A stretch of 64,000 nt of DNA. It comes from Jaminaea rosea. Lineage: Eukaryota; Basidiomycota; Exobasidiomycetes; Microstromatales. The notes under the pieces were generated by a model. It saw only the letters and a program-made list of their open reading frames with translations, was not told the origin of the DNA and did no database searches. The DNA lies in the NCBI RefSeq assembly GCF_003144245.1, contig NW_020289975.1, positions 2,127,496 through 2,191,495 on the forward strand, in the 5' to 3' direction. Shown in pieces: positions 41,472 to 50,890 of the stretch. The stretch's first letter is position 1; every line of letters starts with the position of its first letter. The position numbers were made by a program, and so were the translations under genes.

Positions 41472-41547
41472 GCTGCCGCTTCCTCTTCCCGTCCTGCCAT
41501 TCAATCCGCGCCATCACCATCAATCACTACTTGACACTCGCTCTGCC

Positions 41548-43805
41548 ATGTCGCATCCGCGAGCTACCTTGGCCGCATCCATGGGTGGAGGAGCCTACTA
41601 CGGCAATGAAGGTGGATCCTCCATCGCTGATCAGCTCATGCAGCTCGACCCGGCCATCACGGCCACGCTTCAGGAAATCGACGCCAACTTTGCACGGGCG
41701 CATCAGATCGTCACCGCTCAGCTACTCCCTGCCGTCAAGGTCTACGGTCAACACAGTGCAAAGACGTGGCAGAGCGCCAAGGTGAGACGAGCGCAGTGCG
41801 GACCGAATGCTATTATCTGTGTCTGACCTCTGCCCGGCAAACACCCCCGCAGTTCTGGCAAGACTTCTTCATCACAGCAGCGCACATTCCAGTCAAGAGG
41901 CCCGAAGACGAAGAGGTGCATCCTGATTCTGACTACAATGGCCACGACGATCAATCTACCTACGATCCTTCGTCCACAACCGAAGATGCGCAGGCCTCGA
42001 CCAGCTATGACCGCTCACAGGGCGAAGACAGCAGGGGCAGCGGCGCCCAGGACGACGACAGCAATGACAGTGCCCAATTCTTCCAGAGTGTCAAAAATGC
42101 CCGTGCCAGTAGCCCCCCTCGACTGAGCAACACTTCGCTCAAGGCTGTGGGCAGGCGAGAGGAAAGGGACAGGGATGCGCGAGCAGCAGCAGCTGGCAGC
42201 GGGGCAAACGAGAGCGACGCTTCCTGGGCAGCGATGGAGTCACCCTTTGAGAAGCTCAAGCGCGAGGTCAAGGCGGATCAAGACGCTAGCATGAGCCAAG
42301 CAGAGACCCTCCTTGCTCAGCATAGGGCCAACAAGGCGGCTCGCGAGCATGAGTTGCTGGCTGAGCGTCGCGATGCTGTTGAAGGGGACGAGTCCCTCGA
42401 TCAAGACCGCAGAGACCTTGTCAAGGGCATCGAGAACATGAAGGTCGGCCACACAGCCCGCAGCCCTGCCAAGCTACGTCCTGGAGGGTCAGGCAGTGCC
42501 AAGCTGCTCAACAAAGTCCTCAATGCCGAGCAGCGCAAGGCTGACGCAGGGCAAGGGCAGCGCACGCCAGGCAAGAGTGGAGGAGCCAGCGCTGCTCCTT
42601 CATCTTCTCGAAATCCCTTCGACCATCGCGACCCCCGAACTGCAGGCAGCTCTAAATGGGACGGGATCGCCGACCTTCGCAAGACTCCTCTCGGCACTAG
42701 CGGCAAGCCACGCACAAAGTCGTCCAAGAGCAAGAAGCAACAGCAGAAAGCGCCTGCTGCCGCAGGGAACGAGTGGGATAGCGATGAAGAGGACTCCCTT
42801 GCATGGCCTGCCGGCATGTCTCCGCCTGTAACGCTGCAATTTTCGGTCCCGCAGAGCAAGTACGCCAAGACGCCTGCCAAAGAGGCGGCTAAATTGGTCG
42901 TGGACGATCTGCTCCGGACCGTAGAGGCAGGCCCGGCAACAGTGCGACGCGAGAGGGAGAGGAGGGCAGCAGCTGCCGCGGCGAGGGAAAAGGGTGCCGA
43001 TACTGCTTCACCCGGAGTTGCGCTAGGTGGGGGCAGCGCCTCCGCCAGTCGTCCCCGCTCCGTGCCTCGAGCCTCGCTGGCCGGTACACCGCTGAAGAAA
43101 GGCCCACTGGGCAAGCCACCGAAGGGTCAAGGAGCGCAAAAGAGGCGCGACTCGATGCCTACGCCTCCCACCCTGACACGACACGGCATTGCCCCGACGG
43201 GTCCGCGTCAATCTACCACTCCCCTCGCCCCACCTGCCGGCGTCGTGCCAGGCAGTGCGGCGAGCAGCACAACAGCCGGTGGGGGCCGCGCTGCCCTCCT
43301 CATGGACGAAGGCGAAGACGGTCTCGAAGAAGGGCTTGACGAGCTTCCCGACCTACACGCAGGTTCCAAGACGGACATTGATGCCCTCCTCGCGGAAGGT
43401 CAGCGCAGAGATGGGTCGGAGGAGTCAGAAAGCGAATCGGACGAGTCCGACGAGGATGAAGACGACGTTGTTCCCCCAGCCAGCGTGTCCAAGCTCTCAA
43501 CCTTCAGCACCAACAGCGGGTGGAGCTCGAGCTCAAACAACACGGGTGAGAGGCACAACTTGATGGCTTCACTGGACAATGATACGTTGTTCGGTGTTGG
43601 AGGAGGAGGAGGAGGTGGTAAACCGGCTGCAGCAGGGAGCGCAGCGTCACGAGGGACGGCGCCATCCTCCTCGACAGGCGGGCGTGCACCTGGGTCCTCC
43701 TTCCACGTCGTTGGTCCCCAGCTGGACCAGACTGTGCAGGGTGGGCAATTGCTGGCCGACAAGGACGTCACGTATAGCGCGCCGAGCCCGACGCCATGGA
43801 AGTAG
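41548..43805 (+). CDS. ASK1: DASH/DAM1 kinetochore complex subunit Ask1
   Basis: Two exons, 41548-41781 and 41853-43805, give 728 aa in phase 0. The conserved N-terminal helical domain reads LMQLDPAITATLQEIDANFA, RAHQIVTAQLLPAVKVYGQH and, across the intron, WQSAK/FWQDFFITAAHIPV. That matches fungal Ask1, where the intron site falls inside the SKFWKQFFE block. A second conserved motif near the middle, LQFSVPQSKYAKTPAKEAAK followed by LVVDDLLRT, is also seen in Ask1 proteins. The rest is disordered, with SP/TP sites; Ask1 is a known Cdk1 target. Known role: the DASH ring couples kinetochores to microtubule ends. DASH is restricted to fungi and some relatives, supporting the fungal origin of the window. 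Confidence 0.93.
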
Positions 43806-43982
43806 GCGCGAGCAATTCCGCTCACCGTATCGCTTCGTAGACTCGTAGACTTTGACACCCAATACCGCTTGCTCGCTGATCGCTCTGCATGTATTTCGTT
43901 TCACGTCGAATGTTGGAGAATTCCTTTGAACTTTGCACATGACGGCATGATCAAGCATGATGACAACAAGAACTCTCCCTTA

Positions 43983-46974
43983 CTACGCAGCCTGCTGTCC
44001 CGTGACACGCTCGCCCTGCACTAGTGTCGCCGCCCTCTCCCTTCTCTCTGTCCCATCCTCATCTTCGCCCTCAGTCGACGTGCTCTCTCCCCCATCATGC
44101 TCATCTGCCGTTGTCTCCCCCTCCGTCTCATCCCCCTCAAACTCATGCTGTCCCGCCAATCCACGGTTCCACTGCACCAGCTCACTGAGCGTCACGCCCG
44201 ACCCGCCAAAGATATCCAACGCGGACCCAAAAGTGACGTCTACTTTGCCCTTGGACAAGCGATTCACCAACTCCAGATCGCCCATGTGCCGTGCGCCGCC
44301 AGCGTAGGTACAGGAGACGCTCGCGAGTGCTGAAGGTGGGCTTCGCGGTCTCGCTGTCTGCGGTACCTCATCGTCGTTTTCGCCCTCAGTCGCTGCCCCC
44401 ACCTCTGCCCAGCCATCCGGAATCCACTCGCCCAACTTGGCCACGAGCTCCTCGTCGATCCCTCCACAGAGGCCCTCAACGTCCGCCGCATGGATCAGGA
44501 ATTCAGAACAGTACGTTGCCAGCATCTCCAGGCTCGCCTTGTTGACCTCCATGTCCGTCAGGTCCTGCCAACGATTCATGGCTACGACCCACTTGGGCTC
44601 TGCGCTCCCCTTGACTCGGCGGCAGGAGACGTCGACGACGAGCTGCTCCTTGCCCACCAGCGCGCTCAACTTCTTGAGACGCTCCATGTCGAACTTGGCC
44701 CCGGGAAAGAGGTAGGAAGTCACGATGACCTTGCTCGCCCCCTTGCTCAGCCACTCTTGTGCATTCGCCTCAGTGATCCCGCCTCCAATCTGCAGACCCG
44801 CCGGCCAAGCACGCAAGGCTTCCTCTGCCGCCTCGTCATTTCTTGGCCCGAGCTTGATAACATGCGCACCAGTCAAACCATGTTGGCGATAGAGATGCGC
44901 ATAGTATGCGGGTGAGTGCGTAGCGACAAAGTTCGTCTTGACCTGCCTAGTAGGGTCGTCGTTGGTGTCGGTGAGGGTGCCTCCGACGATCTGTTTGACC
45001 TTACCCTCGTGAATGTCGATACAAGGGCGGAAGATGCTCACGCGACGACGTCCGTGACCTGAGGCTCCGCCATGGCCTCCAAGACCGGGGCCGCCGAGCA
45101 CGTTGCTGAAACGGTCGTTGAGCTGCCTCTCCCTGTAGTAGGCCTCATCACGGAGCTGTCGCTCCTTGACTTGATCCCAAAATTCAACCACGGTCGTCGA
45201 AATGCCGTAAGCCTTGGGCGCCATCTCGTAAAGCTCTCCCTCTTTCACCACGATGCCGGGGATATCCTGCGGTTTCCTGCCCTGCAGGTAAGCGATCAAG
45301 CAGCGCAGCACGCTCGACTGGCCAATGATGAGGACATCGCTCGTGGCGCGCTCCAGCTCGAAGATGATAGGCTCTAATCGGATCGAGAGATCGTGATAAG
45401 ACTCGGCACGAGGGTAGCGATGCGCGTAAGGGTCTTTGATCTTCTTGTCCCACTCGTCGGGGAATTTGGCCCTGATCTCATCTGGTGTCAGCCCATCCAC
45501 GACTCCCGGGTTGATCTCGCTCAATTGCGAGCGTTCGATTACCCTGAAGCCTTTGTCGGCGAAGGCGAGTGTGGTGTGCGCAGAGCGTTTACGCGCTGAA
45601 GTCCATACTTCAAGCGGGCGACCAGACATGCCTGGGCCTGTTCCGGGCTCATGGCCCCCTGGTGTGAGGATCCCATCCTTCGCGCGCCGAATGCTGGCCT
45701 GCGCTGCTTGTTGGCGATGCTGAATCACGAAGTCGCAGAGGCGCTGCGAGTACTGCCAGCCGAGGGAGGAGAGGTCCGCGTCCGCCTTGTAGAGGTGGTC
45801 GATGAGGGCCTCGCCCGCTCTAGCGAGGTAGATGGTTCTCTGTCGATTGTGAATGTTCATGAGAAAGAACACTACACGACTTTGCAGGTATCCCTGAATA
45901 TTGTTGACGATGACCTGCTGCCCAACATTGATTACCTTGATGTAGGGGAACGACGGATTTTCAATGGGCTCATAGAAGCGCTCGTGTCCCTGAATGCGCT
46001 TGTAGAAGTCGGCAACGGCCTGCTCCGGATCCCAATTGACGTAGTCTGGGCTCGAGACTTTGACGCTGCGGACGTTGGCCTCTACAATGGACTTGTCTGT
46101 GCAGATGCTCTCGAGGAACATGACGTGGACGCCAAGCTTGCCGAACTTTTCGCGGATGGCGTAGCGACGGGCCTGCGTGCCGTTGTTGGCGTCGTACTAC
46201 GAGGCGAGGAGGTAGCGCAGATCAGCATCAGCTACATGCCTCAGTAAAGCAGGCTCTTGCCGCTCACTATCACCACCTGACCGCCGCCATTGAAAAAGTC
46301 GATGACCGTATCGTCGAATTCTTCGAGAACTCTACGCCGCAAAGCGTCCGTATCGGGGCTTTTGGGTCCTGCGAGCGAGGGCGTGAGGAGCCAGTCAGCT
46401 CCAATACCCACCTGCATGCCATGTTCTCAACTCACCGCTCACGAAGTCTATGCGAGCCAGAAGCAAGGCAAGGGAAGAGGTGAGTAAGGGAGCGACCGAA
46501 GCTGCGAGGGGCAAAACAACGCACAATCGGCTGGCAGCTTCTCTGCACCTCCTAAGACCTTCCTTCGGTAGTCACCCAAGCTCATCGCATCTGCTTTGAC
46601 CCCGAGCCATCTCAGATATCGCTCGAGGGCGTGGGACAAGTGAGTCTTTCCTCGGGCTGGGGGATGATGAGGGGCGGGGGGAAGGCGAAGGGGCCGGCAG
46701 TCAGCGGGATGATTTCGAGGCGCCAATTGGGCTAGAACAGAGGAGATGGCACACTCGCCTGGTAGACCGACGGTTGCAATGAGGATCTTTCCACTGCAAA
46801 GTGGGTCGTGGGAGGGTCAGTAGAGGTCCCATTGAATTGAATCTTCGCCAGGACGCACGCGTGATAAAGCTGCACAGCAGAGGGAGAGAGGGTCAGTCCA
46901 TATGAATGGGGCGATGGTGAAGTAACAGTCCCACTCACCTGGCCTGAAGCCGTCGTATACAGCGGAGCAGCCAT
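43983..46974 (-). CDS. HIS6: PFK-2/FBPase-2-like kinase fused to HIS6 (ProFAR isomerase)
   Basis: Seven exons: 46974-46939, 46869-46859, 46793-46759, 46656-46525, 46447-46436, 46368-46268, 46196-43983; all phases agree and give 846 aa. Residues 1-230 form a 6-phosphofructo-2-kinase: [20 protein letters not shown] (P-loop), [41 protein letters not shown]. Residues about 230-450 form the bisphosphatase fold, but the catalytic RHG is RAGE (235) and the second His motif reads [10 protein letters not shown]. From about residue 497 a full HIS6 follows: [94 protein letters not shown]. The linker is [18 protein letters not shown]. An acidic tail ends the protein. Exons 2 and 5 are 11 and 12 nt; intron 3 is GC-AG. 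It is divergent from HAM1. Confidence 0.87.
46657..46758 (-). other. GC-AG intron in the PFK-2/HIS6 gene
   Basis: 102 nt intron with donor CCAG|GCGAGT and acceptor CCCCAG. Only this donor restores the invariant GLPARGKTH Walker A motif, which it splits in phase 1 within the alanine codon. The donor hexamer GCGAGT is the same as in the hydrolase gene at 16330. Confidence 0.85.
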
Positions 46975-47222
46975 CTTGGCCGACTTGTCTTCTTCTCTGG
47001 TAGTTGAGGATTGATAGGATGGCAAGCAGGAGCGGCAGCTCGTGGACCTGCATCTGGACCTCGTCGTCCTCCGCTCGACGCCTTGTCTTTCTCCACAGCC
47101 CGCGGTTCGCCTGGCCCTGATTTGATTTTGGCGCATCGAGATGCGAGTCAGTCCACGCTCAGGCCACCTTGAATGAATTCCATCCTTTCTTCCCTGTCGC
47201 CTTCACCTCTCACCACACAATC

Positions 47223-47946
47223 ATGGCAGCACGCAAGCAGCTCGTCTTTGTCACAGGCAATGCGAATAAGCTGAGAGAAGTGCAGCAGATCCTTCAGTGA
47301 GCTTGCAGGACCCTCGCAAACCATCTTTTCGCTCGCAGCTGAGCCTCTTGCGCCCATCCTCGCAGGAAGACGCCCGACTTCCCCTTCACCCTCACGAATA
47401 AAGCCCTCGATGTCCCCGAAGTGCAGGGTACAACGATTGACGTCGCAAAAGCCAAGTGTCGCTCGGCTGCTCGCCAGCTGAATGGGCCCGTCATCACGGA
47501 GGATACGGCTCTCTGCTTCTCTGCCCTCGGTGGGCTGCCCGGACCTTACATCAAAGACTTCCTCGGGCAACTGGGTGTAGACCGTCTGCACCTGCTCCTG
47601 GCGGGCTTCGAGGACAAGAAGGCTACGGCTGTCTGTACATTTGCATACTGCGAGAGCGCGGAAGCTGAGCCGATTGTCTTCGAGGGGAAGACAGAGGGAC
47701 GATTGGTGGAGCCGAGGGGTCAGAACAGATTTGGGTGGGATCCGTGCATGGAGGTTGAAGGTACGGGAAAGACGTATGCTGAGATGGACAGCGATGAGAA
47801 GAACAAGGTGCGTACGGGCAAGAATCCGTGTCTGTTGCCCATGATGGCCTCTGATGGTGCCGGCCTCTTCCTCATCACCGCCGCAGCTCTCTCACCGTTA
47901 CAAAGCCCTGGACCAGCTTCGCGACTATCTCACCAAGCAAGCATGA
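47223..47946 (+). CDS. HAM1: Inosine triphosphate pyrophosphatase (ITPA/HAM1)
   Basis: Three exons, 47223-47296, 47366-47807 and 47887-47946, give 191 aa, the usual size. Motifs in order: LVFVTGNANKLREVQQIL (nucleotide-binding start), VITEDTALCFSALGGLPGPY (substrate and metal acid), VFEGKTEGRLVEPRGQNRFG, GWDPCMEV, KTYAEMDSDEKNK, and in the last exon LSHRYKALDQLRDYL. The enzyme hydrolyses ITP, XTP and dITP to monophosphates, keeping deaminated purines out of nucleic acids. It starts 248 bp from the divergent PFK-2/HIS6 gene. Its stop lies only 64 bp from that of the convergent M13 peptidase gene, so their 3' UTRs probably overlap. Confidence 0.96.
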
Positions 47947-48010
47947 GTAGATGGCATCACGGATCGTATTTTCCACACAGAGCAAATAGACAAACACTCT
48001 CGCCCATAGC

Positions 48011-50638
48011 TTACCAGATGTGACATCGCTCCTCCTCGGGCGTGAACATCGCATCTCCCTTCGCGCACCCCCACGCCTCGTAAAACGGCTCAAAATTTCT
48101 CACGACCGCGTTCGTCCTAAACGGATTAGGGGAATGCGGGTCTGTCCTAATGCGACGCAGCGCTTCCTCTGGACGGAGGTTGCGCGCATAGCTGATTGCG
48201 TAGGCAATGAAGAAGAGCTGCTCGCGCGTGTAGCCCTCGAGACCGGGCAGGAGCTGGTTGTTTACCGAATCATCCTTGCTGGAGAGGAGCGTCTGCCACG
48301 CCCGGAAGCTCTGAGCCATACCACCCGCGTCGGCCACGTCCTCTCCAATGGTCAGCTTGGGGTTAAGTGGCAGCTTATGACCAGCACCATCATCCAGCGT
48401 CAGATTGCCGTACTGCTGCTCCAAGCAGTCCTGCCTCTTCTTGAACTCCTTGGCCGTTGTGTTCGTCCACCAGTCGCGCAGGTAGCCCTTCTCATCGTAC
48501 AGTCTCCCCGTGGGGTCAAATGAGTGGGAAAGCTCGTGCCCCGAGACCACGCCGAAGGCGCCATATTGCAGGTATGCGGGCCAGCGGTAGTCGAAGTAAG
48601 GTGGCTGAAGGATGCCCGCCGGAAAGACGATGGTGTTCTCCGTCGGGTTGAAGTAGGCATTGACCTCCTGAGCAGTCATGTCCCATCGCAAGGGGTCAAG
48701 TTTCCTGCTCGCTTGGTTGACGTAGCGACGAGTGGACAGAGTAGAGCTGCGCAGCTGGTTACCAAAGTAGTCCCCGCCCTTGACATCCAGATTTGAATAG
48801 TAACGCTGGATTGCTGCAGCATCCGTCGTGTTAGGCGAGTCTGGCCAGCCCACTTTGACAAAGACATTGTCCGCTTTCACCTCTGCAGCCTTGCGCGTCT
48901 CAGCGTCGAGCCAGTCGAGCTCTGGCAGGCGAGCCTTGAAAGCCGAGATGATCGACTCGATGATGGACTTCGCCTTGTCCCTCGCTGCGGGTGGGAATGC
49001 TGCACGGACGAAGTAGCGGCCAGCCATGAAACCGAGCGCCTCGTCAAGGGCACCAAGACAGACCTTTTCCCTGTCCTCTTTCGCATCGGGGGCCACGCCC
49101 TTCGCTCGTCGAGAGAGGGCGTCTGCCGGGGCTCGAAGTGGCACATTTGGTCCCAAGTCGAGGCCGAAAGTGCGCACAGCTGTCCAGATCAAGTAGGCCT
49201 CAATGACGTCGTCGTGTGTGCGAGAGACGAGCTCGCTCATTCGCTTGAAGGTGTCGGGAGCAGTTACAATGACCTTTTGTGGGACGCGGACCATCAAGGA
49301 AGAGAAGTAGTCTGGCCAGTTGACCGAGTCGAGATAGTGCTCGAGCTTGTTGACAGAGACGGGGTTGTAGGTCGCGACGGGGTCGGCGAGGACGTCGCCG
49401 TCCGGCGTGAAGCGGGCGATCTCGCGCTCAAGATCGACGACGGCGCGTGCAAGGCGCTTGTGGCTCTTGCGGAAGGTGACTGTACCGTCCTCGTGCTTGT
49501 GATGGTCCTCATCAGCGACCGCTGACAAAGCTTGCGCTACTACGTTGCGGTAAAACTTGATCTCTCTCTTGTCCTCGTAGTACTCCTTGTCTGGTAGGCC
49601 AAGGCCACCGGGCGAGAGATAGATGGTGCCCTGGGTTGGGTCACGGATCGGGTCGCCGTCGATGACGAGGTCCCACAGAGCGGGGATGCCACGCGAGTGG
49701 GCCCAGCCGATCATATTGGTGAGGTGCTGCTGTCGAGGTCCACGAGAGGGGGGAGGACCTGGCTCGCGAGAGGGAGGGTGAGGCTGCGGTGCGCGACCGG
49801 GCGTCTTTCCAGGCGGCAGTGGAGTAGGCGCTCCCGGTGGTCGAGGCAGAGGGCCGGTGTGATGGCCGCCCTGAGCAACGAAAAGAGGCTCGCGCGCGTC
49901 TTCGACATTGAAATGCTTGGGGTAGAGGAGCGATCGAATGTGATTGACAATGTCCATTAGAGGCTTGGCGCCAGCCTTGTCCTGAGCTCTAGTGTCAACG
50001 CACGAGTCGTAATACGTCTTGAGCTTAGCAAGGTTGGCATTATCGGCAGCTTCCTCGTCAGAGAGGTGACCTAGTGCGTGCAAGGCCTCTGCTTCTTCCT
50101 TGGTGGGTGCCTTCTGAATGATATCACGGATGATTCGAGAGTTGCGCTCAGTGACTGCTGCTCCTGCCCCATAAGAGCCAGCATCGGCGGGGATCTGATG
50201 CTCAGGAGCACCAAGCCACGATCCAACGGCGAAGCGGTAAAAGTCGTCACACGGGCTGACGGTGTCGTCGATGCTCTGTAGGATGTACGCGGAAGTCAGA
50301 ACGCAGTCCTTGGATTGGCAGACTTGACCGTCGCCCCCGCCGTGATTGCCGTCGCCGTCGTGAGGAGGAAGGGGGCCTCCTGGACGGGTACCTTCATTGA
50401 GGCGGCTCTGTGCTCCAGCAAAGAGGCCAATGAAGATGGCAGCGAGGAGCAGGAAGATGACTGCGACGGCGAGTAAAAGTCTCTCGGTGATGTTGAGCTT
50501 CTCTGGTTCGGCGAGTGGCCCCAGAGCGGCGGTCATGGATGCAGCTGCTCTCTTGTACCACGGCTGCTGCTGCTGCTGCTCCCGTGATGCATCGTCGCCG
50601 AGGAGAGGCCTCGACTCGTCGTCGTCGCGAGAGGCCAT
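48011..50638 (-). CDS. M13 (neprilysin/ECE-like) zinc metallopeptidase, type II membrane protein
   Basis: Intronless, 875 aa. A short cytosolic tail with polyGln precedes a membrane segment (LLLAVAVIFLLLAAIFIGLF, about residues 53-75), so the catalytic domain faces outside or the lumen. Ectodomain signs of family M13 are CVLTSAYILQSIDDTVSPCDDF with GSWL, LGLPDKEYYEDK, NAYFNPTENTIVFPAGILQPP, the zinc site VVSGHELSHSFD near residue 701 (HExxH), the third ligand in TIGEDVADAGG (ExxxD, where most members have GENIAD) and the C-terminal CHIW. A proline-rich insert of about 45 residues (from GGHHTGPLPRPPGAP) sits in the N-terminal lobe and is not typical. Substrates in fungi are not established; extracellular peptide turnover is inference. 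Confidence 0.92.
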   Translation of the reverse strand: MASRDDDESRPLLGDDASREQQQQQPWYKRAAASMTAALGPLAEPEKLNITERLLLAVAVIFLLLAAIFIGLFAGAQSRLNEGTRPGGPLPPHDGDGNHGGGDGQVCQSKDCVLTSAYILQSIDDTVSPCDDFYRFAVGSWLGAPEHQIPADAGSYGAGAAVTERNSRIIRDIIQKAPTKEEAEALHALGHLSDEEAADNANLAKLKTYYDSCVDTRAQDKAGAKPLMDIVNHIRSLLYPKHFNVEDAREPLFVAQGGHHTGPLPRPPGAPTPLPPGKTPGRAPQPHPPSREPGPPPSRGPRQQHLTNMIGWAHSRGIPALWDLVIDGDPIRDPTQGTIYLSPGGLGLPDKEYYEDKREIKFYRNVVAQALSAVADEDHHKHEDGTVTFRKSHKRLARAVVDLEREIARFTPDGDVLADPVATYNPVSVNKLEHYLDSVNWPDYFSSLMVRVPQKVIVTAPDTFKRMSELVSRTHDDVIEAYLIWTAVRTFGLDLGPNVPLRAPADALSRRAKGVAPDAKEDREKVCLGALDEALGFMAGRYFVRAAFPPAARDKAKSIIESIISAFKARLPELDWLDAETRKAAEVKADNVFVKVGWPDSPNTTDAAAIQRYYSNLDVKGGDYFGNQLRSSTLSTRRYVNQASRKLDPLRWDMTAQEVNAYFNPTENTIVFPAGILQPPYFDYRWPAYLQYGAFGVVSGHELSHSFDPTGRLYDEKGYLRDWWTNTTAKEFKKRQDCLEQQYGNLTLDDGAGHKLPLNPKLTIGEDVADAGGMAQSFRAWQTLLSSKDDSVNNQLLPGLEGYTREQLFFIAYAISYARNLRPEEALRRIRTDPHSPNPFRTNAVVRNFEPFYEAWGCAKGDAMFTPEEERCHIW

Positions 50639-50772
50639 GGCTGCAATGGGCGTCGCTAGATGATAGATGTCGCAATGGATAACGAGGTAACGACGACGGC
50701 GTGAGGCTGCGTCAGGTTTGCACTCGAGCGCTCAGGCCATCCCTATTTGGCGCTGCCGTTGGCTGAGCAAGC

Positions 50773-50778
50773 CACGTG
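50773..50778. promoter_or_regulatory. CACGTG E-box (GCCACGTGACGG) in a divergent promoter
   Basis: Lies 135 bp upstream of the M13 peptidase start and 113 bp upstream of the gene at 50891. The 12-mer GCCACGTGACGG is identical to that at 26896-26907, including orientation relative to the plus-strand gene for a putative mitochondrial protein. Confidence 0.5.
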
Positions 50779-50890
50779 ACGGAGCGGAGGAGCGGGAAGA
50801 GCAGGGCGAGGGACTCGAAGCTGAGGGGAGAGAGCCTTTCGATCCTGAACCTCGTTACCCGCCGTCACATCTTCTCACTGAACAAGCAAG

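Noticed and set aside
43983-45044. HIS6 as an independent gene with its own start
   Set aside because: No in-frame ATG exists within more than 50 codons upstream of FRPCIDIH and there is no stop separating it from the PFK-2 part. The ATG near 45078 is in another frame and stops after eleven codons.
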